NCBI RefSeq assembly: GCF_018398395.1
Contig: NZ_JAHCBF010000004.1
Location: forward strand, 1-64,000
Direction: 5' to 3'
DNA: 64,000 nucleotides
From: Croceicoccus gelatinilyticus
GTDB taxonomy: Bacteria > Pseudomonadota > Alphaproteobacteria > Sphingomonadales > Sphingomonadaceae
Every line of letters starts with the position of its first letter. Position 1 is the stretch's first letter. Positions 1-11,086 of the stretch are shown piece after piece. The translations under genes were made by a program, and so were the position numbers. The notes beneath the pieces were generated by a model. That model had not been told where the DNA came from and searched no databases. It saw only the letters and a program-made list of their open reading frames with translations.

Positions 1-13
1 ACAGGTCGTTCAT
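1..13 (-). CDS. Start of a leftward gene cut by the window edge
   Basis: The complement reads ATG followed by codons for Asn-Asp-Leu and then leaves the window. A strong ribosome-binding site (GGAGGAG) sits 7 bases upstream of this ATG on the minus strand, which is why I treat it as a real start. Nothing can be said about the product. Confidence 0.5.
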
Positions 14-103
14 GATCAATCTCCTCCCGGAGCCTGAATCACATCGCCTCTCGCCAATCAATGGGTCCTGAGCCTAGAAACCGAAGCGGCCGAAGCGGCT
101 CCG

Positions 104-397
104 ATGGCGGTCGACGGACAGCCGGTTGCCGGTGACTATACCGTGACCGCTGCAGACGGTTCGACCATGTCGGTCACGCTGACCGAAGACGGCAAGGCGA
201 CATATACCAACGCTGACGGCGAAGTATCGACCGGCACCTACACTGGCGGCACGGCAGAAGAGCCCTATTGCGTCACTTCCGACGAAAGCGGGAATCAGGC
301 CTGCTATGCACAGTCAATGGTAGACGGCGTCTGGACTTCGACTGCGGTCGACGATCCTGAAAGCGTCGGCACGGTGACGCGCGTCGTCGCCGAATAA
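104..397 (+). CDS. Small Thr/Asp-rich protein, probably a 5'-truncated lipoprotein
   Basis: The 97-residue product is acidic and rich in Thr, Asp and Gly. It has two Cys in a short C-terminal segment (EEPYCVTSDESGNQACYAQ) that could pair. It resembles small sphingomonad lipoproteins that I recall as having a signal peptide, a lipobox, a Glu/Ala-rich linker and then this beta-rich domain. Here the frame stays open upstream to about base 38 and reads a Glu/Ala linker (ETEAAEAAP) before the first Met. However, there is no signal peptide, no lipobox Cys and no credible start or ribosome-binding site. The gene may be a decayed or recombined copy. The family assignment is from memory and weak. Confidence 0.45.
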   Translation: MAVDGQPVAGDYTVTAADGSTMSVTLTEDGKATYTNADGEVSTGTYTGGTAEEPYCVTSDESGNQACYAQSMVDGVWTSTAVDDPESVGTVTRVVAE

Positions 398-415
398 GCC
401 GGGCTGACAAGTGCG

Positions 416-452
416 GCAGGGGGGGCGTTGAAAGCTGATCTAGCCCCCCTGC
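416..452 (+). terminator. GC-rich hairpin upstream of cobA, possible terminator
   Basis: GCAGGGGGGGC pairs with GCCCCCCTGC around a 16-base loop, just after the preceding small gene. No U-run follows on either strand. It could be a weak terminator or a leader hairpin for the cobA operon. Confidence 0.4.
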
Positions 453-500
453 AAAGCATTCTGGCTGGCATACTGTGGGCCATGCGCGCATCTGCCTTGC

Positions 501-1271
501 ATGGCCAATGCTGCAACCACTCCCGGACGGGTCTTTCTCGTCGGCGCAGGACCGGGTGATCCGGACCTGCTGACGCTGCGCGCTGCGCGGCTGCTTACCT
601 CGGCAAGGCTCGTCGTTCACGACGGGCTGGTCGAACCCGCGATCCTTGCCATGGCGCACCCGCATGCCAAGCTGGTCTCGGTCGCCAAGCGCCGCGCGCA
701 CCACACCATGCCGCAGGAAGACATCTGCGCCCTGCTGGTCCGCGAAGCGCTGGCCGGTAACGACGTCGTGCGCCTGAAAGGCGGCGATCCGCTGGTCTTC
801 GGACGCGGCGGCGAAGAGGCAGAGGCCTGCCGCGCCGCTGGCGTTCCGGTCGAAATCGTCCCCGGCATTTCCGCCGCCAACGCCGCCGGTGCCGCCGCGC
901 AGATCGCCCTCACTCACCGCGACCATGCCAGCGTCGTCAGCTTCGTCGCGGGCCAGTGCAAGGGCCTGTCGGATCAGGACTGGTCGGGCCTTGCAGGGGT
1001 CGGCCGCACGCTCGTCATCTACATGGGCGTGAAGACCGCGCCGCAGATCGCGGACAAGCTGATGGCCGACGGCCTTGCCCCCGAAATGGCCGTTGCCGTC
1101 ATCGAAAACGCCGCGCGCCCCGAGATGCGGGTGCTGCGCGGCCTTCTCGCCGGTCTGCCCGATCTGGTCGAGGACAATCGGGTGAAGAGCCCGGCGCTTA
1201 TCGTCATCGGCGAAGTCACGCGTGAACGTGACGACGCACTCGCCGCCCTTGCTGTGGAAGCCAACAAATGA
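501..1271 (+). CDS. cobA: Uroporphyrinogen-III C-methyltransferase (siroheme branch)
   Basis: The 256-residue protein transfers two methyl groups from S-adenosylmethionine to uroporphyrinogen III, giving precorrin-2 for siroheme. The family signatures are present: VGAGPGDPDLLT near residues 14-25 and VVRLKGGDPLVFGRGGEE near residues 89-106. It lacks the dehydrogenase/ferrochelatase domain of a full CysG, so those steps must come from elsewhere. It is the first gene of a run whose fourth-codon-scale overlaps lead to a siroheme-containing sulfite reductase, so siroheme supply is the obvious role. The ATG start has no strong ribosome-binding site. Cobalamin synthesis is an alternative use, but no cob genes are nearby. 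Confidence 0.93.
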   Translation: MANAATTPGRVFLVGAGPGDPDLLTLRAARLLTSARLVVHDGLVEPAILAMAHPHAKLVSVAKRRAHHTMPQEDICALLVREALAGNDVVRLKGGDPLVFGRGGEEAEACRAAGVPVEIVPGISAANAAGAAAQIALTHRDHASVVSFVAGQCKGLSDQDWSGLAGVGRTLVIYMGVKTAPQIADKLMADGLAPEMAVAVIENAARPEMRVLRGLLAGLPDLVEDNRVKSPALIVIGEVTRERDDALAALAVEANK

Positions 1272-1564
1272 AGATCCTGACCGGAAACGACCTCAAGACC
1301 GGCGACGTGACCTGGTGGGACGGCCAGGGCTGGTCGCGCCACGTCAACGATGCCGTCGATGTCGGCGAAAAGGCCGACGAGATCGCCGCGCGCGAGGAAG
1401 CTTCGCGCAATGTCGTTGGCGCCTACGCCATCGACGCGGCAACGGACGAAAACGGCGTGCGCCCCGCGCACATCAAGGAACGCATCCGCGCCCTTGGCCC
1501 GACGGTCCGCCCCGACCTGACCCTCAAACCTGCCGACCCCGAAGCCGGCAACTGGGTGATCTGA
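1268..1564 (+). CDS. DUF2849 family protein
   Basis: The 98-residue protein starts inside the cobA stop (ATGA), so the two are translationally coupled. It matches the small DUF2849 family that in alphaproteobacteria sits between the siroheme methyltransferase and the sulfite reductase. It has no signal peptide or membrane segment. A Trp-rich N-terminal stretch (DVTWWDGQGW) and a charged helical middle are visible. The family has no proven activity. Context suggests an accessory role in sulfite reduction, for example in assembly or electron delivery; that is inference. Confidence 0.85.
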   Translation: MKILTGNDLKTGDVTWWDGQGWSRHVNDAVDVGEKADEIAAREEASRNVVGAYAIDAATDENGVRPAHIKERIRALGPTVRPDLTLKPADPEAGNWVI

Positions 1565-1565
1565 G

Positions 1566-3200
1566 ATGTACAAGTACGACAACTACGACCAGCAGATGGT
1601 CGATGCCCGCGTCGAGGAATTCCGCGACCAGACCCGTCGCCGCCTGTCGGGCGAGCTTTCGGAAGAGAAGTTCCGCCCGCTGCGCCTGATGAACGGCCTC
1701 TACCTGCAGCTTCACGCCTATATGCTGCGCGTCGCCGTGCCCTATGGCACGCTGTCGGGTGCGCAGATGAAAGTGCTGGGCGACATCGCGGACAAGTACG
1801 ACCGCGGCTACGGCCACTTCACCACGCGCCAGAACATCCAGTACAACTGGATCAAGCTGGAAGAAGCGCCCGATCTCCTGGCTGATCTCGCCAAGGTCGA
1901 GATGCACGCCATTCAGACCAGCGGCAATTGCATCCGCAACATCAGTTCCGATCACTTCGCCGGTGCCGCCGCCGACGAACTGGTCGACCCGCGCCCCTAT
2001 GCCGAACTGCTGCGCCAGTGGTCGAGCTTCCACCCCGAATTCAGCTACCTTCCGCGCAAGTTCAAGATCGCCGTGATCGCATCGGATACCGACCGCGCGG
2101 CCATGCGCCTGCACGACATCGGCATCCAGATCGTGAAGAATGAAGCAGGCGAAATCGGCGCTGCATTCTACGTCGGTGGCGGCATGGGCCGCACCCCAAT
2201 GGTCGCGCCCTGCATCAACGAATTCGTGCCGATCGACCAGCTGGTGACGTATTCGGAGGCGTGCCTGCGCGTCTACAACCGCCACGGTCGCCGCGACAAC
2301 AAGTACAAGGCTCGCATCAAGATCCTCGTCCACGAAATGGGCAAGGATGAATACACGCGTCAGGTCGAGGAAGAGTTCGCCCACCTGCTTACGCAGGGCA
2401 TCGAGCCTCCGCTCGCAGAGCTTGAGCGGATCAAGCCCTACTTTGCCGACCCCGCCTTCAAGGCCGGCCTGTCGGACGAGATCGACCGTACCGACCCCGA
2501 CTTCGCGCTCTGGGTCGATCGCAACACTGTTGCGCACAAGGCCCCCGGCTATGTCAGCGCGGTCATTTCGCTGAAGCCCGTCGGCGGTATCCCCGGTGAC
2601 GCCAGCGCGGACCAGATCCGCCTGATGGGCGAGCTTGCGACCGACTATTCGTTCGACGAATGCCGCGTCACACACACGCAGAACATCGTCTTGCCGCACG
2701 TCGAAAAGGCGCGCCTCAAGGACCTGTTCGACGTGCTCGACGCGAATGGCCTGTCCTCACCCAATCTCGACACGATCGAGGACATCATTGCCTGCCCCGG
2801 CCTTGATTACTGCACGCTGGCCAATGCGCGCTCGATCCCTGTCGCACAGAAGATTTCGGAGCGTTTCTCGGGCAACGGCAAGACCGCCGAACTGGGCGAG
2901 TTGAAGCTGAAGATTTCCGGCTGCATCAACGCCTGCGGCCACCATCACGCGGGCCACATCGGCATCCTTGGCGTCGACCGCAAGGGCGTGGAGAACTACC
3001 AGCTCCTCCTCGGCGGAAGCGAGGCGGAGGACACTTCGCTCGGCAAGATCACCGGCCCCGGTTTCGACGAGGACGGCATCGTCGACGCGGTCGAGAAGGC
3101 CGCCGACGTCTACATCGCCAATCGCGAGGATGGCGAACGCTTCCTCGATACCTATCGCCGTATCGGCATGGATCCGTTCAAGGAGGCGATCTATGGTTGA
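1566..3200 (+). CDS. cysI: Assimilatory sulfite reductase hemoprotein (nitrite/sulfite reductase family)
   Basis: The 544-residue enzyme carries out the six-electron reduction of sulfite to sulfide in the cytoplasm. It has the duplicated ferredoxin-like and siroheme/4Fe-4S architecture. The cluster cysteines are visible as CPGLDYC (Cys410, Cys416) and GCINACG (Cys453, Cys457), the last of which also ligates siroheme. The start lies two bases after the DUF2849 stop. The family also includes ferredoxin-nitrite reductases, but the neighbouring APS reductase and siroheme methyltransferase point to sulfite. No flavoprotein CysJ is adjacent, so the electron donor is probably ferredoxin or another protein. 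Confidence 0.93.
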   Translation: MYKYDNYDQQMVDARVEEFRDQTRRRLSGELSEEKFRPLRLMNGLYLQLHAYMLRVAVPYGTLSGAQMKVLGDIADKYDRGYGHFTTRQNIQYNWIKLEEAPDLLADLAKVEMHAIQTSGNCIRNISSDHFAGAAADELVDPRPYAELLRQWSSFHPEFSYLPRKFKIAVIASDTDRAAMRLHDIGIQIVKNEAGEIGAAFYVGGGMGRTPMVAPCINEFVPIDQLVTYSEACLRVYNRHGRRDNKYKARIKILVHEMGKDEYTRQVEEEFAHLLTQGIEPPLAELERIKPYFADPAFKAGLSDEIDRTDPDFALWVDRNTVAHKAPGYVSAVISLKPVGGIPGDASADQIRLMGELATDYSFDECRVTHTQNIVLPHVEKARLKDLFDVLDANGLSSPNLDTIEDIIACPGLDYCTLANARSIPVAQKISERFSGNGKTAELGELKLKISGCINACGHHHAGHIGILGVDRKGVENYQLLLGGSEAEDTSLGKITGPGFDEDGIVDAVEKAADVYIANREDGERFLDTYRRIGMDPFKEAIYG

Positions 3201-3618
3201 GTTTCTCCGTTTCCGCGACGACGAAGTATCGGAAAGCCCCGCCGTCACCGTCGATGCTTTCGGCGACCAGTCGAACGCCGGCGCCGTCCGCATCGAACCG
3301 GGCGACGACGCACGCGAACTGCTGCCCCACCTTGCCCACATCGCCCGCGTGGAAGTGAACTTCCCCGTGTTCGGCGACGGGCGCGGCTATTCGGCGGCAC
3401 GGATCCTGCGCGAGGCCGGTTACGAAGGTGAAATCCGCGCCGTCGGCGATGTCGCGGTGGATCAGATCGCCTATATGCGCCGTTGCGGTTTCGACGCGTT
3501 CGAACCCGAAAAGGCCATGAACGAGGCCGACGTGAAGACCGCGCTGGAGCGTTGGGAAAACGTCTATCAGAAGACCGTCGACGGCCGCACGCCGATCTGG
3601 GCGCTCAGGCACGGCTGA
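3193..3618 (+). CDS. DUF934 family protein
   Basis: The 141-residue protein begins 8 bases inside the sulfite reductase gene, with AGGAGG 6 bases upstream of the ATG. That ribosome-binding site decides the start over longer in-frame possibilities. DUF934 proteins are found almost always beside this class of sulfite reductase. Motifs typical of the family include FPVFGDGRGYS near residues 56-66 and a C-terminal tail with YMRRCGFDAFE. No cofactor motif is clear. The role is probably accessory to sulfite reduction, but the biochemical function is not known. Confidence 0.9.
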   Translation: MVEFLRFRDDEVSESPAVTVDAFGDQSNAGAVRIEPGDDARELLPHLAHIARVEVNFPVFGDGRGYSAARILREAGYEGEIRAVGDVAVDQIAYMRRCGFDAFEPEKAMNEADVKTALERWENVYQKTVDGRTPIWALRHG

Positions 3619-4412
3619 TGACCGAAGCTGCCCGCCGCCTCGACCGTATCGACACTGCCCCGCGCTTCACCGCCGAGGACGCCGCCGCGCTCAACGCGCG
3701 CTTCGCGGATGCTTCGGCGGCTGAGATCCTGCACGCGGTTCTGGTCGAAGGCGTCGTGGGCCGCGCGGCGGTGGTTTCCAGCTTCGGGGCGGAAAGCTCG
3801 GTCCTGCTCGACATCGTGTCGGGGGTCGAACCGCAGGCGCCCGTCCTGTTCCTGGAAACCGGCAAGCACTTCCCCGAAACGCTGGAATATCGCGACCTGC
3901 TGGTAGGCAAGCTGGGCCTCAAGAACCTCGTCAACCTGACGCCCGATGCCGAGGCGCTGGCCGCGAAGGACGAGAGCGGCCTGCGCTGGTCCTACGACCC
4001 GGACGGCTGCTGCGAAATCCGCAAGGTGATCCCGCTGGCCAAGGAACTGGCGGGCTATGACGCGTCGATCACGGGGCGCAAGGCGTTCCAGTCGGCTACC
4101 CGCGCCGACTTGCCGATCTTCGAACTCGACACCTCCGACACGGCGGGCCGCCTCAAGGTGAACCCGCTGATCGGGTGGAGCCGCGACGACCTCAACACCT
4201 ACATGGATGAACGCGATCTGCCCCGCCATCCGCTGGTGGCGCAGGGCTACCCGTCGATCGGCTGCATGCCCTGCACCAGCACGGTCGCAGACGGCGAAGA
4301 CCCCCGCTCGGGCCGCTGGCGCGGTTGGGACAAGACCGAATGCGGTATCCACCAGGTGCCGGGCCTGACCAAGGACGGCGACCTGCCGCCGGACTACGAT
4401 CCGGTTTTCTGA
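3618..4412 (+). CDS. cysH: Adenylylsulfate (APS) reductase, iron-sulfur type
   Basis: The 264-residue enzyme reduces adenylylsulfate to sulfite. The start overlaps the DUF934 stop by one base (TGATG). The cluster-binding cysteines Cys131-Cys132 (in GCCEIRK) and Cys216-x2-Cys219 (in GCMPC) are present, as is the catalytic Cys242 in KTECGIH. The CC...CxxC set separates APS reductases from PAPS reductases, which lack it, so APS is the likely substrate. It closes the operon that turns activated sulfate into sulfide. The sulfate-activating genes (cysND) are not in the window. Confidence 0.93.
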   Translation: MTEAARRLDRIDTAPRFTAEDAAALNARFADASAAEILHAVLVEGVVGRAAVVSSFGAESSVLLDIVSGVEPQAPVLFLETGKHFPETLEYRDLLVGKLGLKNLVNLTPDAEALAAKDESGLRWSYDPDGCCEIRKVIPLAKELAGYDASITGRKAFQSATRADLPIFELDTSDTAGRLKVNPLIGWSRDDLNTYMDERDLPRHPLVAQGYPSIGCMPCTSTVADGEDPRSGRWRGWDKTECGIHQVPGLTKDGDLPPDYDPVF

Positions 4413-4437
4413 GGTGGTCGCCGCGAAGTAACGGCGA

Positions 4438-4662
4438 TCAGGAAGGCTCGTCGCTTCGCGTGCTCAGTAGTTCCGCCACAACGGTGACGCGTTGTTGCAA
4501 GCTGTCCAGAAATGGTTTGCCGTATTTCTGCATTCGGTCCGGCGGGTAATTGCGGATCGTATCGCGATAGCGCGCTACTTCATTTTCCAGCGCCGAGAGC
4601 AACCGCTCCAGTTCGCTAGTCGTCAGATCGGTGCGTCGTTCATAGGCTTTGTCGATATGCAT
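4438..4662 (-). CDS. Small helical protein of unknown function
   Basis: The 74-residue product is mostly charged and helical, with no signal peptide or membrane segment. The ATG chosen gives a compact protein starting Met-His-Ile-Asp-Lys. A longer frame upstream would run into the end of the next gene. No good ribosome-binding site is visible. It lies at the end of a leftward gene run and faces the cysH stop. I do not recognise the family. Confidence 0.5.
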   Translation of the reverse strand: MHIDKAYERRTDLTTSELERLLSALENEVARYRDTIRNYPPDRMQKYGKPFLDSLQQRVTVVAELLSTRSDEPS

Positions 4663-4682
4663 TGTGCTTACGCCACCTGAAC

Positions 4683-5591
4683 CTAAAGCCACCCCTCGGC
4701 GCGATACCACTGGGCCGTCTGCTTCAACCCTTCCCCCGTCGCGATCTGGGGTTGCCACAGATCGGCAGGCGGGCGGTGTGCCGGGTCGGCGGTCCAGTCG
4801 GGGTGGACCATGTAGCTGGCGCGATCGGGGGTCAGTTTCGCCTTTGTCCCGCGCACCATGCGGTCGATGCGCGCCGCGCCTTTCACCAGCATCGCGGGCA
4901 TCGATAGCGGCGTGACCTTGCGGCCCACCGCCTCACCGATGGCCTTTGCCATCTCGACATGGCGCCAGCCGCCTTCGCGTCCGTCGTCGGGGTCATAGAC
5001 CTTGCCCGCATGCGCGCCGCCGTCGGTGGCCAGCGCCAGCAACAGCGCGGCAAGGTCGGCGGCGTGGATCATGGAGGCGCGGCCTTCGGGCGGCAGGGGC
5101 ACGACGCCCAGCTTCGCCGCCTTGAACAGCTCGAACATCTCGGTATCGCGGGGGCCGTAGATCGCAGGCGGGCGTACGATGGTCCAGTCGAGCGCGCTCG
5201 CTTCCACCGCGACTTCCGCGCCGAACTTGGACTTGCCGTAGTCGGACAGGAAAGGCTCCCGCGCAGAGAGCGAGGAGACATGCACGAACCGCTGCGTGCC
5301 CGCAGCCGTGGCGGCATCCAGCATCGCTTTCGTGCCGGTGACGTTGCCCGCAACGAAACCCGCCTTGTCGGGCGCGTTCACCACGCCCGCGACATGCACG
5401 ACCGCGTCCACACCGGTGCACAGCGTTTCGAGCGCATCGGTAGCGGCCAGATCGCCGCGCACCCATGTCACGCCCTCGCGCTCCGGCTGTTCGCGCCGTG
5501 TCAGGGCGCGGACTTCGTGCCCCTTGCCCGCAGCGAGATCGAGCAGCGTCGAGCCAACAAAGCCCGTTGCGCCCGATATCGCGATCTTCAC
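4683..5591 (-). CDS. NAD-dependent epimerase/dehydratase family protein
   Basis: The 302-residue extended short-chain dehydrogenase has the nucleotide-binding GATGFVGS at residues 7-14 and a YGKSK catalytic motif in the middle. The GTG start is chosen because it forms a GTGA overlap with the proB stop. The longer open frame lies wholly inside proB. The family includes NDUFA9-like and sugar-nucleotide epimerases, and the substrate cannot be told from sequence. The proB linkage suggests only shared transcription. Confidence 0.85.
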   Translation of the reverse strand: MKIAISGATGFVGSTLLDLAAGKGHEVRALTRREQPEREGVTWVRGDLAATDALETLCTGVDAVVHVAGVVNAPDKAGFVAGNVTGTKAMLDAATAAGTQRFVHVSSLSAREPFLSDYGKSKFGAEVAVEASALDWTIVRPPAIYGPRDTEMFELFKAAKLGVVPLPPEGRASMIHAADLAALLLALATDGGAHAGKVYDPDDGREGGWRHVEMAKAIGEAVGRKVTPLSMPAMLVKGAARIDRMVRGTKAKLTPDRASYMVHPDWTADPAHRPPADLWQPQIATGEGLKQTAQWYRAEGWL

Positions 5592-6754
5592 TTGCGGATG
5601 CTCACGATCACCATCTGGTCGCGGTGGACCACCGCGCTGCGCGGGGCATAGCCCAGCAGGCGTTCCTGGTCGTCCGAATGGCGGCCCATGATGGCGAAGA
5701 CTTCCGATGCGTCGTATTCGGCAAGGCCCTTGGCGATCTGTTCGCCGTCCGGTCCCCGCACTTCGACGACGTCCCCGCGTGAGAAATTGCCGGTGACGTC
5801 GGTAATGCCCTTGGCAAGCAGGCTGCGCCCGTCGTGCATGGCCTTGGCCGCACCGCTGTCGACCACCAACGTCCCGCGCATCCGGATACGTCCGCCCAAC
5901 CACGCCTTGCGCCCGCTGTCGCGGCGGCGCGGCAGGAACAGTGTGCCGATCCCGCCCTGCAAAGCGCGGGCAAGCGGCGCGGTATACTGGCCATTGACGA
6001 TGGCGAGCGCGATGCCGGCACGTTCTGCGATTTCTGCCGCCTGAAGCTTCGACGTCATGCCGCCCGAACCCAAGCCAGAGCCCGATCCACCGTCGGCCAT
6101 GTCGTGAATCTTCTTGGTCACGCCGTGGACCAACGGGATCATCTGCGCGCCCGGTTCCTTCGGGTTGCGATCGTAGAGTCCGTCGATATCGGACAGCAGC
6201 ACGACCGCATCAGCCTTGCCCGCCTGCGCCACGCGGGCGGCAAGACGGTCATTGTCGCCAAAGCGGATTTCGTGAGTCGCGACCGAATCGTTCTCGTTCA
6301 CCACCGGCACGACGCCGCGATCGACCAGCCGCTTGAGCGTGGCCGAAGCATTGAGATAACGGCGGCGACCCTCAAGATCCTCCAGCGTCACGAGAAGCTG
6401 GCCCGTCGTCAGGCCATGCCCGCCCAGCAGGTCCGCCCAAAGCGCGCTAAGTTCAATTTGGCCAACAGAGGCTGCGGCCTGCGCATCGGCAAGGTTGGCG
6501 CGGCCACCCTTTTCAAGCTGCAGCCGCGACGCGCCCAGCGCGATCGCGCCTGACGATACGACAATGACTTCCTGACCGCGGATCGTGGCCGCGGAAATTT
6601 CGCCGGCCAGCGAGGCCAGCCATTCGCGGCGCGGATGCCCGTCGGGGCCGACCAGCAGCGCAGAACCGACCTTGATCACGATCCGCTTGCAAGTGCGCGG
6701 CAAAGTGAGGTCGTGGAGTTCAGTAATCTTTTCGGTTGGTTCGGATTTTTCCAT
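5588..6754 (-). CDS. proB: Glutamate 5-kinase
   Basis: The 388-residue enzyme phosphorylates glutamate in the first step of proline synthesis. The amino-acid kinase domain spans roughly residues 20-280, with RIVIKVGSALL near its start, NENDSV and GSGGMTSK as substrate/ATP motifs. A PUA domain follows to the C-terminus. The start Met is placed after the obgE stop; a longer frame would overlap obgE without a better ribosome-binding site. proA is not adjacent. Proline feedback inhibition is usual for the family. Confidence 0.95.
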   Translation of the reverse strand: MEKSEPTEKITELHDLTLPRTCKRIVIKVGSALLVGPDGHPRREWLASLAGEISAATIRGQEVIVVSSGAIALGASRLQLEKGGRANLADAQAAASVGQIELSALWADLLGGHGLTTGQLLVTLEDLEGRRRYLNASATLKRLVDRGVVPVVNENDSVATHEIRFGDNDRLAARVAQAGKADAVVLLSDIDGLYDRNPKEPGAQMIPLVHGVTKKIHDMADGGSGSGLGSGGMTSKLQAAEIAERAGIALAIVNGQYTAPLARALQGGIGTLFLPRRRDSGRKAWLGGRIRMRGTLVVDSGAAKAMHDGRSLLAKGITDVTGNFSRGDVVEVRGPDGEQIAKGLAEYDASEVFAIMGRHSDDQERLLGYAPRSAVVHRDQMVIVSIRK

Positions 6755-6809
6755 CGTGCCTGTCGTGTCTGCCTTCCGGTCGTGTCTGCCTGCCGTCACG
6801 CTTAGCGCG

Positions 6810-9436
<2,627 letters not shown>

Positions 9437-9567
9437 TGCACCAAACCTAGCGACGACCGCGCCAAGGTTAAACCCCCCGCGGTCAGGCAGGACTTGGCAT
9501 GCGGGGTTGACCATCGCGCCCTGCATCGCGACTTTCGCACGTGCACAAGCCACCAACCGGAGAGACG
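9437..9567. promoter_or_regulatory. Divergent glpD/glpK promoter region
   Basis: These 131 bases separate the two divergent glycerol genes and must hold both promoters. I see no convincing GlpR-type dyad or sigma-70 boxes by eye. A purine-rich CCGGAGAG precedes the glpK start and serves as its ribosome-binding site. Confidence 0.55.
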
Positions 9568-11067
9568 ATGACCGCCAGCGGCCCCTATATCCTCGCCATC
9601 GACCAGGGCACGACTTCCACGCGAAGCATCCTGTTCGATGCCCGGCTCGACAGGGTCTCGGTCTCCCAACAGGAATTCGCCCAGCACTATCCGAAACCCG
9701 GCTGGGTCGAGCATGACGCCGAGGAAATCTGGACGAAGACGCTGGCAACCGCGCGCGATGCCCTGGCCAGCGCTGCGGTCATGGCCGCGAATGTCGCTGC
9801 CATCGGCATCACCAACCAGCGCGAGACGGTGGTTATCTGGGACCGCGCGACGGGTGAACCGATCCACAAGGCGATCGTGTGGCAGGACCGCCGCACCGCC
9901 GCGACGTGCGAGGCGCTTCACGAGGCGGGGCACGAGGACGTCGTGCGCCAGACGACGGGCCTGCTGCTCGATCCCTATTTCTCGGCCACGAAGATCGCGT
10001 GGATCCTTGATGAAGTGCCCGTCGCGCGCGAACGGGCCGAACGCGGCGAACTGGCCTTCGGCACGATCGACTGCTTCCTGCTCTGGCGGCTGACCGGCGG
10101 GCGGGTCCATGCGACAGACGCCACCAATGCCAGCCGCACGCTTCTGCTCGATATCGAGAAGGGCGAGTGGAGCGAGGAGCTTTGTGAACTGCTGCGCGTG
10201 CCCCCTGCCCTGCTGCCGCGCATCGGCGACAGCGCGGAAATCTACGGCGAAACCGACCCTGATTTGCTGGGTAGTGCGATTCCGGTCGCGGGCATGGCAG
10301 GCGATCAGCAGGCCGCGCTTTTCGGGCAGGCCTGCTTCCATCCGGGCATGGTGAAATCGACCTATGGCACGGGCTGTTTTGCCGTCGCCAATACCGGTGA
10401 GACGCCGCTGCGTTCGGACAACCGCTTGCTGACCACGGTCGGCTACCGGCTGGGCGGCAAGACGACTTATGCGCTGGAAGGATCGATCTTCGTCGCAGGC
10501 GCTGCGGTCAAATGGCTGCGCGACAGTCTCGACCTTGTCGAGAACTCGGCGGAAACGGCAGAGCTGGCCGCCACGCTGGACGACAATGGCGGGGTCTACA
10601 TGGTGCCCGCCTTCACCGGCCTTGGCGCACCGCACTGGGATCCCCATGCGCGCGGAGCCCTGCTGGGCATGACACTGGGCACGACCCGCGCCCACATCGC
10701 CCGCGCCACGCTAGAGGCGGTGGCCTACCAGACGATGGACCTGCTCGACGCGATGAACGCCGACGGCGCGCCGCCGCCCGATGCCATGCGCGTCGATGGC
10801 GGTATGGCCGCGAACGACTGGTTCTGCGCCTTCCTTGCCGACATGCTGGCCACCCGCGTCGACCGTCCGCAGGAACTGGAGACGACTGCAAGGGGCGCAG
10901 CGGCGCTGGCGGGTCTGGGTGTCGGCCTGTTCGAAAATCTCGAGGCTATCGAGGCGCTGTCGAACTTCGACCGCAGCTTCGAGCCGACAATGGGTGAGGC
11001 CGAGCGCACTGAACTGGCCGATGGCTGGCACGAAGCGCTTTCAAGAGTGAAAGCCGGGCGCGCCTGA
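9568..11067 (+). CDS. glpK: Glycerol kinase
   Basis: The 499-residue FGGY kinase phosphorylates glycerol with ATP. The N-terminal phosphate loop [10 protein letters not shown] occupies residues 11-20. The family motif with YGTGCF and the C-terminal [15 protein letters not shown] are present. The ATG is preferred to an in-frame GTG nine codons upstream because it has the ribosome-binding site CCGGAGAG at proper spacing. Length and motifs match E. coli GlpK closely. Together with divergent glpD it completes glycerol entry into glycolysis. Confidence 0.97.
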   Translation: MTASGPYILAIDQGTTSTRSILFDARLDRVSVSQQEFAQHYPKPGWVEHDAEEIWTKTLATARDALASAAVMAANVAAIGITNQRETVVIWDRATGEPIHKAIVWQDRRTAATCEALHEAGHEDVVRQTTGLLLDPYFSATKIAWILDEVPVARERAERGELAFGTIDCFLLWRLTGGRVHATDATNASRTLLLDIEKGEWSEELCELLRVPPALLPRIGDSAEIYGETDPDLLGSAIPVAGMAGDQQAALFGQACFHPGMVKSTYGTGCFAVANTGETPLRSDNRLLTTVGYRLGGKTTYALEGSIFVAGAAVKWLRDSLDLVENSAETAELAATLDDNGGVYMVPAFTGLGAPHWDPHARGALLGMTLGTTRAHIARATLEAVAYQTMDLLDAMNADGAPPPDAMRVDGGMAANDWFCAFLADMLATRVDRPQELETTARGAAALAGLGVGLFENLEAIEALSNFDRSFEPTMGEAERTELADGWHEALSRVKAGRA

Positions 11068-11086
11068 CGCCCGGCGCAATCGAAGG

